64,000 nt of DNA from Saxidomus purpurata. Its lineage: Eukaryota > Mollusca > Bivalvia > Venerida > Veneridae. Positions 35,668-47,719 of the stretch are shown in pieces (position 1 is the first letter of the stretch; each line of letters opens with the position of its first letter). The stretch lies in contig JAFMSR010000019.1 of assembly GCA_022818135.1 (NCBI GenBank), positions 32,775,863 through 32,839,862 on the forward strand. Direction: 5' to 3'. The translations under genes were made by a program, and so were the position numbers. The notes under the pieces were generated by a model. It was given only the letters and a program-made list of their open reading frames with translations. It was not told the origin of the DNA and made no database searches.

Positions 35668-37964
35668 ATGTCTACGTCCAAAATTCATTTTGGGTCATTG
35701 AATGTCCAAGGTTTGCGCGGTTCACTGAAACGCTTACGAGTCTCCGAATGGATAAAACAGCAAAAAATGCATAATAATCTTTTTAATAGAAACGTATTTT
35801 ACACAAGATATTTTAAATGATATATCTGATGATTTCAAAGATTTTATGTATATAATTCGCATGGTTCGAATTATAGCAAAGGCTGCAGCATTTTGACAAG
35901 AAAATCGTTCAACTTTGAAAATGATATATTGAACGTTTATTCAGATAACGATGGACGATACATTTTAATTAATTTAAGTATAGAAGAAACAACCTTTTCA
36001 TTGTTTTGTATATATGCGCCAAATGATAAAAGAAATAGAACCAATATTTCTTGAAAATTAATAACTTACTCGATCAAGAATGCATTGGATTAAAAATCAT
36101 AGGCGGTGACTTCAATGAATCACTAAATCAGTCTGATAGAATATCACGTAACACTCATAACATCAAACCAACAGAAAATCTTTTAAAGCTCATTAAGAAT
36201 CATAATTTATGCGATTTCTGGAAAATAAAAAATAAAAATAAAAATCAATTTACCTGGAGGAGTACAAATGGATTAGAAAAAAGCAGAATTGATTTTTGGC
36301 TAACAGAAAATAATATTTCAAGTTTAATATCCGACACTGACATCAGACCTGCGCAGATAAAATTCACTGATCATCAAGCAATATCTCTTAATATTGTCTT
36401 ACCTACCAAGCGCGGTCCAAGCTACTGGAAAATAAACAACGCTCTCCTAAATGATATTGAATATAAAACATTAATAATCAAAACAATAACAGATGTGGAG
36501 AATGATGAAACTTTAATCCATATAAATAGCCAAACACGTTGGGAAATAGTCAAATATGAAATTAAAGAAAAATCAATTGCTTATTCGAAAAGAAAAGCAA
36601 AAAAGCAACATGATTATTTAGCGGAATTAGAAGAACAACTAAAACACTTAAATGTATCCTATGAACAAAATAAACGTGATATTACTTTAAAACGAAATAA
36701 AGATATTGAAACTGAAATCGAAAATTTATATAGTATGAATTTATATAGTATGAAGGTTATTGGTGCAAAGGTTAGATCCAGAGTACAGCTCATTGATGAT
36801 AGGGAAAGAAACTCAAAATATTTTCATCCGATCGAAAAATTTAGACAATCGCGAAAAGTATTAAATAGTTTAATTATCAATGGAAAATTAGCCACGAACT
36901 TTGAAGACGTCCTTAACGAAGAAGTAAGATTTTATAGTGATGTGTATACAGAAAAGTGTCAGTATGAAACTATTGATGAATATTTCAATACAGTCAGTTT
37001 TAACAAAACACTTACAGAAAATGAAGCAAATACATGAGAGGGATTAATGACTTTCGAAGAATGTAAAAAAGCTCTTTCAGAAATGAAAAGAAATAAAAGT
37101 CCCGGATATGATGGTTTATCTGTTGAATTTTATGTCACATTCTGGAACAAAATAAAGCATGTACTAATCAAAAGTTATAACGAAACATATGCAAACAAAG
37201 AATTGTCAGAAACTCAGAAAATAGGCATTATTTCGCTACTATATAAAAAGGGCGAACCGACAAACATTAAGAATTATCGCCCCATATAACTTTTAAATAA
37301 CGATTTTAAGTTACTCACCAAAGTTTTAGCAATTCGACAACAAAAGGCTTTGCCTTCAATTATAGATTTAGATCAGCAAGGTTACATAAAAAATCGTTTT
37401 ATAGGAAACAATATTAGACAGATATCCGATATGATAGATTTTTGTGAAGAAACTGATATAGATGGTGCTATACTTTTCCTCGATTTTCACAAAGCATTCG
37501 ACACAATTAATCATGAACTTTTGTTTGAAACTCTTAAAATATTTAATTTTAAACCAATGTTTATAAACTGGATACAATCTCTGTACAACAACATCATCTC
37601 ATATACATTAAATAATGGTTGGTTATCTCAGAGTATTAAGCTAACACGAGGCCTCCGTTAAGGTTGTAGTGTTTCATCTCTTCTCTTTATCATTGTTGCT
37701 GAAATCTTAGCGAATAAATTACGTGATAATACTAATATCGCTGGTATTCCTGTTAAAGTTAACAATGAAGTTTTCAATATAAAACTAACACAACTTGCCG
37801 ATGACACTAGTTTGTTTGTAAGAAATAAGAGTGACATTCAGAACGCTATTTCAACTATTAAAACTGTCGAAAAATATTCAGGTTTAACCCTTAATATAAA
37901 TAAAACTGAGGGCATGTGGATAGGCAAATCTATATTATCAAATGAAAATATAGGCGACATTAAT
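35668..37964 (+). pseudogene. Non-LTR (L1-like) retrotransposon ORF2, part 1: endonuclease and reverse transcriptase
   Basis: Starts MSTSKIHFGSLNVQGLRG, the N-terminus of an APE-type endonuclease; after disrupted sequence it continues with IGGDFNES and FTDHQAISLNI, which carry the catalytic Asp-Phe-Asn and Asp-His. The reverse transcriptase follows: MKRNKSPGYDGLSVEFY, LDFHKAFDTINHELL, and LADDTSLF in the place of the usual Y/F-A-D-D, then NINKTEGMWIG. In-frame stops (after KNYRPI, after TRGLR) and frameshifts (near 35780, 36050 and 37037) show it is dead. At 37964 it is split by a transposon and resumes at 40408. Confidence 0.9.
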
Positions 37965-40405
37965 ACGGGTTTTTCACAGACTCTGCGCATGCGTGACAAT
38001 AACGGATATCGACCGTATTATCAACTGAGGGGGCAGTTACACGCGATTGTATAAGCGATATATAAGTGATATTGATCTATCATTTATATTTGTTTTATAA
38101 AACACTTTAACGACATTGTTAAAAGCCATTTACAGATGTTTAATTATATTTTATTCTTTTAATCATTCAAATATATTAATTATAAATTAAAATATTATAT
38201 TTTATAAGTTAATATGAAAAAAGTAAATGACGGAAACATCTACTGGACGGTTATTTTCTTTTGTAAAGTGGTACGGCAACAGTTTTAAATATATTAATAT
38301 ATTTTACTTAAATCTATTTAAAGTTGTCCCTTTTTGTCTACATGGGTGTATGATTTAAAAATTATAATAATCTCTGTAACGATTAATAGTTTTAATACAC
38401 AGGTGCAGGCCACGGACCTATACACACATGTATATTTATGTGCGTGTGCAGGCGTAATAATTAACAGAAATAAAACAGCATGCATAGCGTATTTTGTGTC
38501 TTCTGCCTTAATATCTTTTAAATATTATGACGATGTTTTCAGGTATTCTACTAAAATTGTTTTATTAGAATTTGACACTTTTAGTTACGATAAGATATTA
38601 TGTTGAAATTAATAGATATTGATTTATATTTTTACAGATCTATATACATCATGTCAGCAGAAAGAAAATGACCGCGTCGCGTTTTTCATTTTTGTATCTT
38701 CATATGTCATTGAATAAATTTAAAAAAATCATTTTGTGTAAGAAACAACATCGTTTTAAGTTGATATATTTAATCATTAAAATATTCATTTACCCTAAAA
38801 TGAATAAATACTGCCCGTACGCCCGTTTATATACATTCAGCTGTAAAAGTATGTTAGCATTTTAAAAGTATTTTCATTTACACTTTCAGTGTTATGGCAA
38901 CACTTTTCAATGTTTTATTAAAACTTTTGTTAGCCAGTTTTTTTTATCGTCTGCTTTCAAACTGATTACGAAGCTATGTAAGCTTATGCCCTAAATGAAA
39001 ATTAGCACACGCCCTTTTTTCTACCTATTTATATTAATTTGCTTTCTTCAGAATATTGTGCTGACTTATTTTCAGACATCTTAAAAAAGTGGTTTCATTA
39101 ATTAATAGATTAATTTAAAATTATTATCTAAAGTCATGACTGATGTATAATTAAGCCGTAGTACGTATATGTCCGTGCCGTAGCAGTTGATGAGTTATAC
39201 CCTGGCCACATTAACGCTAAGAGCTCTGTACGATTAGATTTCCAGTCGAAATTTTGCAAAGGTCGCACAGAGTCCGTACGGACATCGTAGACTCTTCCGA
39301 GCATCGTACATATTTTCTTGAACTCGTAGAGGACTCGGGGAGTCGATGAAAGTTTCACCGAGCTCCCGAGTTCTCGCTGAGCTCATAGAATTTTAGATGT
39401 CGGAAGCAGGTCGCAAGGGCCCCGTATGGTCACTGCAAGGGCCCCGGTAGAGTTCGTACGGACATCGCACGATGTCCGTGCGACCTTGGAACACCACGAG
39501 GCCCGTAAGAGCTGGCCGGTGCTCGCATGACTATCGCAAGGGTTCGTACGATACTACGGACATCGGGTTGGGCACTTGCGATGTCCGCATGAGGCCCGCA
39601 GGGCGTGACTTTCGTCGCACGGGCTCCGTACGATATCCATGACGATTCTAGCTAAAAATGAGAAATTTTCAGATATCGCCGAACTGTTTTATTCTTGTCG
39701 TACTAACACACGTGCACGGTACGAGTTACGTCCGAGCTCCTTCCAAGTTCCGCACGACTTGTATGCGATGTCCGTACAGATGTGCCTGACTCTCTTTGAT
39801 ATTTATCAAAATGTTTTTGAAATTTACTTGATAAATTCTTTATTTTCTTGTTTAAATAATGAAATAATTTACAGTTAATTGTTTATTAATAGTAAAATAT
39901 TTAATACACAAAACGCGCTGTAAAAGTTTATTGTTTGAAAAAAGAGAACCCCCACACCACGTAATTTCTTTGCTTTATTTTAAAATTTAAATACAAGAAC
40001 GAGTTTACTAAACTTATTAAGAAATACATTGTTGAGATTTTGTTGATATGCTGAAAGTACAATCTAATTAATTTCTGAATCATGTATGCACATTCATGAA
40101 ATTGTAGTGTGACGAAGCTATGCCTTCGCCGGCGATTCTTTCTTTCATTATAATTTCATCATTTTCTACAATTAAAGTTACAAAAATATACTTTTTTTAA
40201 TTAAGTATATAATTTGTAGGAGAAATAAGTTAATAACTTAGCAAAATACACGATAATCATAGTATTATCCATTCAAGATACATAAAACAAAGTTATACGC
40301 TTTCGTTATCGGACCGAAACTGTCCCCTCATTCGCTGATCGATAACTGTTTGTGCTCTTTAACGCTGAAGAGTACGCAAGAACGGTAAGTCTGTGAAAAA
40401 CCCGT
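37965..40405. mobile_element. 2441-bp terminal-inverted-repeat element inserted in the retrotransposon
   Basis: Perfect 18-base inverted ends: ACGGGTTTTTCACAGACT at 37965-37982 and its complement at 40388-40405. They are flanked by AT on both sides (37963-37964 and 40406-40407). Removing the element and one AT gives ATT-AAT-TGG across the join, which keeps the host frame into TIKVLGVYFG, so a 2-bp AT target duplication is supported. Subterminal inverted matches (tgagggggcagtt near 38027, aactgtcccctca near 40318) extend the ends. No transposase is visible. A 2-bp AT duplication has been described for ISL2EU-type elements; that assignment is a guess. Confidence 0.85.
39150..39640. repeat. GC-rich block of degenerate palindromes inside the TIR element
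   Basis: Dense repeats built from 'gtacggacatcg', 'gagctc', 'cgcaagggcccc' and 'cgcacgatgtccgtgcgac', many self-complementary, for example cggacatcg-ca-cgatgtccg near 39460. It is strikingly GC-rich compared with its surroundings. It does not code. Confidence 0.6.
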
Positions 40406-40407
40406 AT

Positions 40408-41765
40408 TGGAAGAAAACAATTAAAGTTTTAGGGGTATACTTTGGAACAGATAAAAGGGAATGCGAAAAATTAAATTGGGAATCAAAAATTGAATTATGT
40501 CAAAATCTCATTAACCAATAGGGCAAAATAAAATTATCGTTTTATGGTAAAGTTACTGTAATAAAATATATTCTCCTTCAAAAATTTACTTATTTGCTAC
40601 AATCCATAGATCTGCCTAAATCAGTCATGAACAAACTAAATACTTTGTTTTTTAATTTCATATGGAGTAGTAAGAGAGGAAAAATCAAAAGAAGTATACT
40701 GATCAATAAAATTGAAGATGGTGGAATCAACATGATCGATTTAGAAAGTTTCACAGTCATGTTACAAATTAAATGGGTAAATTCACTACTATAATCGGAA
40801 AAAGCTAATTGGAAAATTATCCCAAAATATTATTTCGACAGCTTTGGTAAAGATTTCCTTATATTCTATATGAATTTTAACTCAAGAAAAATTCTGCCGA
40901 ATAACTTCCGTAATTTCCCAGAATTTTATAAGGACATCATTTGCAATCGGATATCTTTCAGAAATATCAACAAAAAGCAACCTAAAACATTTTATGATAT
41001 TCGTCAGGAAATAATTTGGGGCAATGAGTTAATTAAACACAAAAACAAATCTATATTATTTAAAAAATTGGATAAACTCGGACATAATTTTTGTAAATGA
41101 TAGCATAGGTAACAATGGCAAAATAAGCGAAAACATTATTTAAGACAAACTACCAAATCAGTCTAATTGGATATCAGGGATAATGACTCTTGAAAACGCA
41201 ATACCCAAATCATGGCTTAAGAAAATTCAATCTGAAGAGTCAATACGAACTCACGTTAAAGTGAATCTAAAACTTCTTTCATTTTCTAAATTAAATCTAC
41301 AATTATTAAATAATGAAGCGATATATAATACACTTCTGAAAAAAAGAATATCGAAACCATACTTACACTCATTCTGGGAGAACAAATTTGGTTTTAAAAT
41401 ACCATGGAAAAAATTCTATTCACAAATGAATATGTGTATTGATAACAGATACAGACAGTTTCGGTACAAATTAATTAATAACATCATTGCCAATAGTGAT
41501 AACTTATATAAATGGAAAAATAACGAAACTCCAAAATGCAGCTTTTGTAAAGTTCCAGACAATTTAGAGCACGTCTTTATTGACTGCCATTTAATCAAAT
41601 CGTTTTGGAACAGAGTGTCGTATACATTTAAGTCACTTGGAATTCAGAGATCTGAAGTGTACATAATTTAAAAAGTGTTGTGCTGGGATACAACTTTGAC
41701 AACAGTCATTATTGGGAATTTAACACGATTTTATACATTTTGCATATACAAATCCTTCTTCCAAA
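40408..41765 (+). pseudogene. Non-LTR retrotransposon ORF2, part 2: C-terminal region with zinc-finger-like motif
   Basis: Resumes with TIKVLGVYFGTDKRECEKLN and FNFIWSSKRGKIKRSI, the usual L1-type region after the reverse transcriptase. It then runs through stops (near 40520, 40793, 41098) to WENKFGFKIPWKKFY and CSFCKVPDNLEHVFIDCHL, a C-x2-C...H-x4-C motif typical of L1/Tx1-like C-termini. Similarity ends near 41765, where sequence of the PAN-Link duplicon flank begins, so the 3' end of the retrotransposon is missing or not recognisable. Confidence 0.85.
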
Positions 41766-42132
41766 GTAATCACCGAACAGAACCGGTGAGCGAATCGTTT
41801 CAATCAGTGTTTAGCAGATCATCGGACTGATTTGCTGACTCCGCTCACAATTATTATCGTTAACCAGTGACAACAAATGGCGCCATTTTAAAGATACAGC
41901 GGTAAAGAATTACGAAATTGAAAAATGATGGTGAGCTGCCAGTTGGTTTAAAAACATTGGTAGATTACCACCTCACTCGTCATATATCGTTTATACTCTC
42001 TGAAAATCACATATTTTAGAAAGAGCGACACATAACTCTTCATCAAATGTCAGTGCAGATATACATTCTGTCAAATTTGTCTTTAACATGGTAATATATT
42101 ATTCTTTAAACGCCACGGTTGATAACGAAACA
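41766..42132. repeat. Duplicon flank of Link-domain cluster, copy 2 (partial)
   Basis: Matches 21620-21985 and 63590-63943 ('gaatcgtttcaatcagtgtt', 'caaatggcgccattttaaag', 'gaaaatcacatattttagaa'). It starts abruptly at the end of the retrotransposon. Confidence 0.8.
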
Positions 42133-42404
42133 CTATTTCAGTTTACAGAAGACATCAGCTGTCGCCGAATTACACTGCAAGTATCCTTCGGAAAACGCGT
42201 GCCAACACCCAGGCTGATGGCTTTGTAAAACAAAGCCATTGGTCCTGTCGGATATCCATGAACAAGTACAGTACTCAAAGCCCATGGATCGAGCCTCCAA
42301 CAGGTTTGAAAGTGTGGCAATGGATGTACCATAGTCTATACACTGCTGTTCTGCCTGCTCGTATGTCATTGAATATCTTTGGTAGTTACCGAGTGCGTGA
42401 AAAA
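42133..42404 (-). CDS. PAN-Link gene copy B, exon 2 (Link-like domain), intact
   Basis: A 272-bp exon after a CTTTTCAG acceptor, phase 1 in, TAG stop. It codes 89 full residues: VFHALGNYQRYSMTYEQAEQ, QCIDYGTSIATLSNLLEAR, EYCTCSWISDRTNG, PGCWHAF, LQCNSATADVFCKLK. It has the Link-domain layout of conserved F-H start, Cys in the first helix, C-x-C-x-W-x-x-D in the middle, G-C-W, and V-F-C at the end. Link domains bind hyaluronan in vertebrates; the ligand in a bivalve is unknown and the two extra cysteines are unusual. With exon 1 it forms a complete frame. Confidence 0.85.
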
Positions 42405-42824
42405 CTGAAAAGATTTAGATAATATCAACAGACATTTAGCAGGATTTGTCAATTTACATAAAAAAACCCTAGTTTTACTATTATTTCGTACCTTGCAATT
42501 TTTTTCAAAAACATATTACATGTATGTAATAAAAATTATCAACATATAATTTAGAAACGTTTGACAGATTTCGATACATGTTCCCATTTCAAATAGGCAA
42601 ACAATCATGATTTTCTGGTCTCCCGACCTAATCAATGTTTCACTGCCGTTCTCAAAACTGTTTTGATAAAAAATGAGCTCAAAATCATTTCAAGATTAAA
42701 AAAATGAAAATGAAAAAAAATGAGAAAAGAAATTCATTCCGACCTACATTTAGTTTTGGCAAAGAGACCAGAAAGTCGCATATATTCTTTAGCCAAAAAT
42801 ACACAAAAAATGTTTCATTCTTAC

Positions 42825-43170
42825 CTGGATATTTCATTCGAGTCATAGTTCTCCATCCGGAAGCATATTCTAACCCAAGCGGGATGCCAGGACTGGTCCA
42901 TAGATCATTTATCGTGTCATATTCTGACAGCAGACAATTGTCCGAAGATGATTTGAAGGAAGCGGATATACAACCCGGCCGCATAGAACATTGAACTAAG
43001 CACTCTGCGTAACTAGCAGCTCTTATTTCTTCTAAAACATATTCCGCTTTAAATTTGTAATTTATTCGAGCTTTGTAATTGGTGTTTTCAAAAGCAAGAT
43101 ATGTTTCTATAATCAGAAATAACGTTAGTAACAGACATTTCGTAAATCCCTGTCGACGCATATTTAACAT
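42825..43170 (-). CDS. PAN-Link gene copy B, exon 1 (signal peptide and PAN/Apple-like domain), intact
   Basis: Starts MLNMRRQGFTKCLLLTLFLI, a signal peptide with a hydrophobic core, cut probably after ...YLA. Then RINYKFKAEYVLEEIRAAS leads into YAECLVQCSMRPGCISASF and NCLLSEYDTINDLW, with the C-x3-C...C...C pattern of PAN/Apple domains. It ends MTRMKYP plus one base before the donor GTAAG, 115 codons and one base. Together with exon 2 the protein is about 205 residues, secreted, with no membrane segment. Either of two close ATG codons (43170 or 43161) could start it. This is the only fully intact copy in the window. Confidence 0.85.
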
Positions 43171-43449
43171 TTGATTAAAAAATGTTCCTGTTTTGATGAC
43201 GTTCGTTTTGTATCTGTTTTGAATGACAGGTATTTATCGTCATTCCTGAATTAAAACATGAAGATTTCCCAAGAGTAAATATACTAGCATTTTTTAAAAG
43301 AGCTGAATGAAAAAGTGTTGCGCCGTGACATCTTACCTTTGTTGTACATGAGTATGCTCTGAATTATTCATGCGCGCTGTTAATTGCGGTATTTCATGTT
43401 CAAAGCCAGGCATTCTTAATTATGTAAATGAAGTCAATTAACCTAATAT

Positions 43450-43850
43450 TAACGGTTTTGTCCATGTCTTTAAAGCTTGTCACTCTCAGATGTTGGTGAT
43501 GTTGGTGATAAAATAAAGTTCTTTAAACACGTTCTAAATGACATATTTGAGAAAGAATCATTAAATAATAATGTTCCAATATAAATTCCTGTAAAATATA
43601 TCTGTATATTTGAATTGTACGTTCAAAATTATAAAGTGTTGAAAACATTCCCTGTTTATCTTGTCAACAATAGAAAGAGCAACACGTATTTACTCCGTAG
43701 AAAAAAGTCATCACTTCAATTATCGTCGGCGGTGCCTTGTGTGATGAGAATAAATAAGCAAAAAGCTTGGCAATGCGAAAACAATGAAAGAAATGCACAA
43801 AAGAAAGGAGTAAAATAATTGTTTCGTGGCATTTATGTTTACAATAAATA
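43450..43850. promoter_or_regulatory. Conserved upstream region of copy B
   Basis: Matches the region upstream of copies C/D (50180-50560) and E (58755-59145), with 'aaagcttgtc.ctctcagatg', 'ataaaataaagttctt', 'gtaaaatatatctgtatatt' and 'tgtttacaataaa'. It is conserved between duplicates only because it was duplicated. It may hold the promoter, but no TATA or initiator element stands out. Confidence 0.4.
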
Positions 43851-44277
43851 CCCGATGTCGTTTATACTATACCGTTACCGCTAAAAATAGCATTTACAAA
43901 CTGAAACGAAGCGTTACTATTACCGTTGCCATCACGTGGTAATCAGCGTGAAAATTCACCAATCAGCATTTAGGAAGGTATGACATGTAAAGCAGTTACC
44001 TGAAATCAAGTTTAAGAATCGATTTTACGTGAATCTTTAATTTGGCATATCTGTAGTTACTGACTGAACGTAAAATCAACAGTATCAAATCACAAAACAT
44101 AAGTTTGCTAAACTTTGATGCTATAAAAGTTAATTGCCACGCCTTGTTTTTATGCTCACAACTGTGTTGTTTGTGCCGTGTGGCGGCCGTAAAAAGTCTC
44201 CCCGTACATTCAATCAATGTTGTTATATTTTCATCCTTCAGGGATTGTTATTCGTTCTAAACCCTCGGCCAGGAGGC

Positions 44278-44323
44278 TGCGTTTTTGGTACGTGGCATTC
44301 CCTGTTTGATATTATTTTTGTTT
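44278..44323 (+). mobile_element. Severely 5'-truncated retroelement 3' end, copy 2
   Basis: The same terminal ~46 bases as at 26585, 53693 and 57032 (reversed), followed by 'gtatatgtata'. It lies inside element E1, so it arrived after E1 or was carried along with it. Confidence 0.7.
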
Positions 44324-44591
44324 GTATATGTATAATAGAATCTAAAGCACGGTGAGACATACGGCAGCGCTATATCAGCAGGCAATCGATAAGAATTGGG
44401 TATTAGGAGTTTACGGAAACAACTTCGGTTTGGTAGTATCTGTAAATAACGGACAGGGTTATAAATCATTCATTATCGATTGTACTTGAATATTGCCTAA
44501 GGGAGATATTGAACTTGTCGCGTAACTTATGTTTTAATTTTTCTACCAGAAGATAAAGAACATTCAAAATTATCTTGCAATTATTGATGAT

Positions 44592-44592
44592 G

Positions 44593-44635
<43 letters not shown>
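44592..44635. repeat. (AAT)n microsatellite
   Basis: About 14 uninterrupted AAT units. Confidence 0.95.
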
Positions 44636-44638
<3 letters not shown>

Positions 44639-47452
44639 TGTTTTAACTAGAGAGCACTATTTCATTATAGTCACATGTTTAGTCATTAATGAATTTAATG
44701 TAAATAACGGAGGGTAGAAACAGAATTCGTTGGTAGTAATTGTTGACAATAGTCACAGAATAATCCAAAAGCTACAAAATTCGTGTTTGCACTTGTTTTT
44801 TTAATATACACCTTTACACGTGCGTAATGTTTGCACGTGGGAATTGTTGAAAATTGTAAATTTTAAACTGTTATTTTCAAGTACAGACGCACACGGCATG
44901 TCTGATGCAAAAGCATAGTGAACTTTAAAAACGTGAAAAGGCGGACCTACATGTCCCCGGTAAATAGTACATTAACTTTTTTATTTTGCGATCTTAAATT
45001 CCTTATCAAGTATTCCTGATCTGATAAAGACTGAAATTTGATTTCGGTAAGCTTTTCTTATTTGAGAAATAGAACAGTTTCCTTTCCAATATATCAAATA
45101 GATTTTACATACTCTAGTTAACGCTCGATGTTGAATGCCTTAAAAAGTATGTGATTTTTCATTTTCAAACCATATTTCCCTTCAAAATTGCAGCTGGTTT
45201 GTAACATTATCAATATTGCTTGAAAGTATAGTTAACATTTTAGAAGAAATAAGGAATTATTGTGGTAAAACAAACTTTTCCATTTGTGTAGTAGAATTTT
45301 ACAGATGTTGTCAATTAATACTCTGCACACAGATCAAACCTTGCGGGTTTTTTTTTCTTCTCTTTTTATTAATGTAATAAACAGTTAATTTCTTCGACAT
45401 AAGATACGAGTAATAAGACCTGGTTTTTACCTGTGCATTATGAAAAATAGCTTTGATCGGGAAGAAACTCTATGTTGACACCTAGAGAGATGTTAAACAA
45501 AATATTAAGTACTCGTGCAAGTGCTTCGAAATTTAAATACATACATAGATACATATTGAATCTTTTATGTCTTGGAATCGATATGTACTCAATCGTATAA
45601 AGGCGTTATATAAAAAACGTTCAGTTCAGTTATTTTCCAACCTCTGCAATTACAACTACAACACTACAATTCATTTCTCCAGTTCCATGTGACATGCCGA
45701 CCTAGGCCATTGGACTATTTGAAAGACATTGACTGGACCCAGTACCGACCTGCATTTTATTTTGAGCGGCGCTGTTATTATTTAATAAAAATGCGATAAT
45801 TTGCTTACCTGTTATAACGAACTGTGAATTCTAAAACAGCTTATGTTAAATATTGACCTTAGAGATTATTCAAAATACTGCAGTGAAATTAGCATACATT
45901 ACATACATTTAAAACTTATTTTGCTATGTATAAAGTGTGTCCCGCAATAACAGACTAAGTGTGTCCCGCAATAACAGACTATCTTGTTGTGTAGCTATAT
46001 TGCATTTCGTATCACTTTTGATTATTATAATTTTAATTTATTGTGATTGTTTTTTCATTATTAAATTTAACAATATTATTACAAATAAAGTGTATGCTTT
46101 ATACACATGCTGAATAACGAGGGGTTCCCGATTCGATTTAAACGGATGTAGGTTGCAATAAAATTGCGTAATCATTACGTAATTTTATGGCACGCGACTT
46201 CTCTAATCTGTGAAATATTGGCCTCTCGCCTAATTTGCATAAATACTTGTGATTGACTGGAAGCTCCCAAGCGTTCAAAATAAAAGATTCGTTTATAAAA
46301 TTATAAGTTTTTTTTACATGTAACTAGAATATTGAATAAGCACCCTTTATGAATGAGCATTTATTATAATAAGATGAAGTACGGCAATAGAGTCAGTCAT
46401 TTCAAGTGTCACACTTATCTTCAAAGAATGAATCTAGTGAATGCGTTACATTTACCTATCTATACACCTGCATCAATCGGTGAAATATGAAAATAAACGG
46501 TGTATCATGCCGCATGTGTGAACTTGCATGTTTAGGTTTAAACATACAGATTTTTAAACAGAGGTGAATTTTTTCATTAAATGTACGGTTTTCATTAAAC
46601 GTGATTTCTTAAATCACAGAAAAAATCTGATCTATGAAACAGTCCAATCGTTCACTCAGCCAATGAATTCTTAATGGCCGTGTTCATATTGTTCGGAGTA
46701 AAATAGCCTGATCAAGGTAAAACATAACGAAAAGAAAGATGTTTTTTTTAAATAACTTATTTTCTAGGAAAAAACGCAAGCTATATTTAACAGAAACTTT
46801 ATTTCATCATGTTTACCTGCGTACACTTCCTGTCTGATTGAAGTTCCTTACAACTCTATGTACAGTTTGCCTGCTGATATTGATTCCATGCTGATTTAAT
46901 AAGATCCACATAAAACGCAACGTTGTATGACCAGTCAGGTGATAATCCACTTATATGTTTTCATACCAACTGGCAATTTAACACTTTTTTATTTTCCTAT
47001 TAGCGCTTAACGTTGATTTGATTTGAAGGGGATTTTATCAAGGACCGTCCAAAAACTACGAGTGTAGCTTAAGCGCTTACCGTTGTCAATGGTAAACGAA
47101 TTTTAAACGAAAAAAATACAGCAAGCAGAGTCAGCCAATCAAATTACAGAACCGCTGAAACCGATTGAAACGGTTCGCTTACCGGTCCTTTGCGGTCATC
47201 GGTCCGGTGAACGGTCAGGTGAACGGTTATGGACCGATATGACCGAACCGGAACGCAAACGAACCGCAACCGGAACGTAACCGGAACGCAACCGGAACGC
47301 AAAAATGGTAAAAATTACCGTTGGCAGTACTGTACTGTTAAAGTTATCTAACGTTATCCACATTGTAGTAGAACCAGTAGTTAGATCTATCGTGAAGGAA
47401 AATAAATAATATTATTATAAACATACGCAGGAAAACACTTTTTTGTTTCAAC

Positions 47453-47719
47453 ATGGTTTTAAGAGAAACAGTTTTGTTAGCGAAAGAAAAATATGAAAAA
47501 TTAGTGAATAGAACTAACACTCCGGATAAAAAAAAAACACGCACGGTTTCAGTTCAAACAGAAGATAGTGATGAAAATGAACACCAACAAACAGGGAGAA
47601 GCGGAATTTTCCAAATTGAGCACCTGTTCAATGCCGGTCTTCCAGGGATATTGAATATTACAGAAAATAAGGGGGGAAATTGTGCGAAAAAGAAAAAAAA
47701 GAAGTGGATTGTGTATTAG
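47453..47719 (+). CDS. Short unknown open frame, 88 residues
   Basis: Begins MVLRETVLLAKEKYEKLVN and ends in a Lys tract followed by WIVY and a TAG. It is hydrophilic, has an acidic middle (SVQTEDSDENEH) and a basic, nuclear-signal-like end, with no Cys pattern or membrane segment. It lies just right of element E1 and on the opposite strand to the PAN-Link genes. I do not recognise a family with certainty; the opening could belong to a small transposon-encoded protein. No supporting gene structure is visible. Confidence 0.3.
   Translation: MVLRETVLLAKEKYEKLVNRTNTPDKKKTRTVSVQTEDSDENEHQQTGRSGIFQIEHLFNAGLPGILNITENKGGNCAKKKKKKWIVY

Larger units (their letters stand above)
43868..47329. mobile_element. 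Non-autonomous element E1 (related to 50844-52953)
   Basis: The left end has 'taaaaatagcatttacaaac' and 'gttgccatcacgtggtaatc', matching E2 near 50975-51040. The right end is a block of degenerate 'ccggaacgcaa' repeats and finishes 'taccgttggcagta', the complement of the E2 left end. Interior matches include 'ctcgcctaatttgcataaat'. The left terminal bases seem lost. It includes a truncated retroelement 3' end at 44278 and an (AAT)n at 44592-44635. No transposase frame is seen. Confidence 0.65.
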
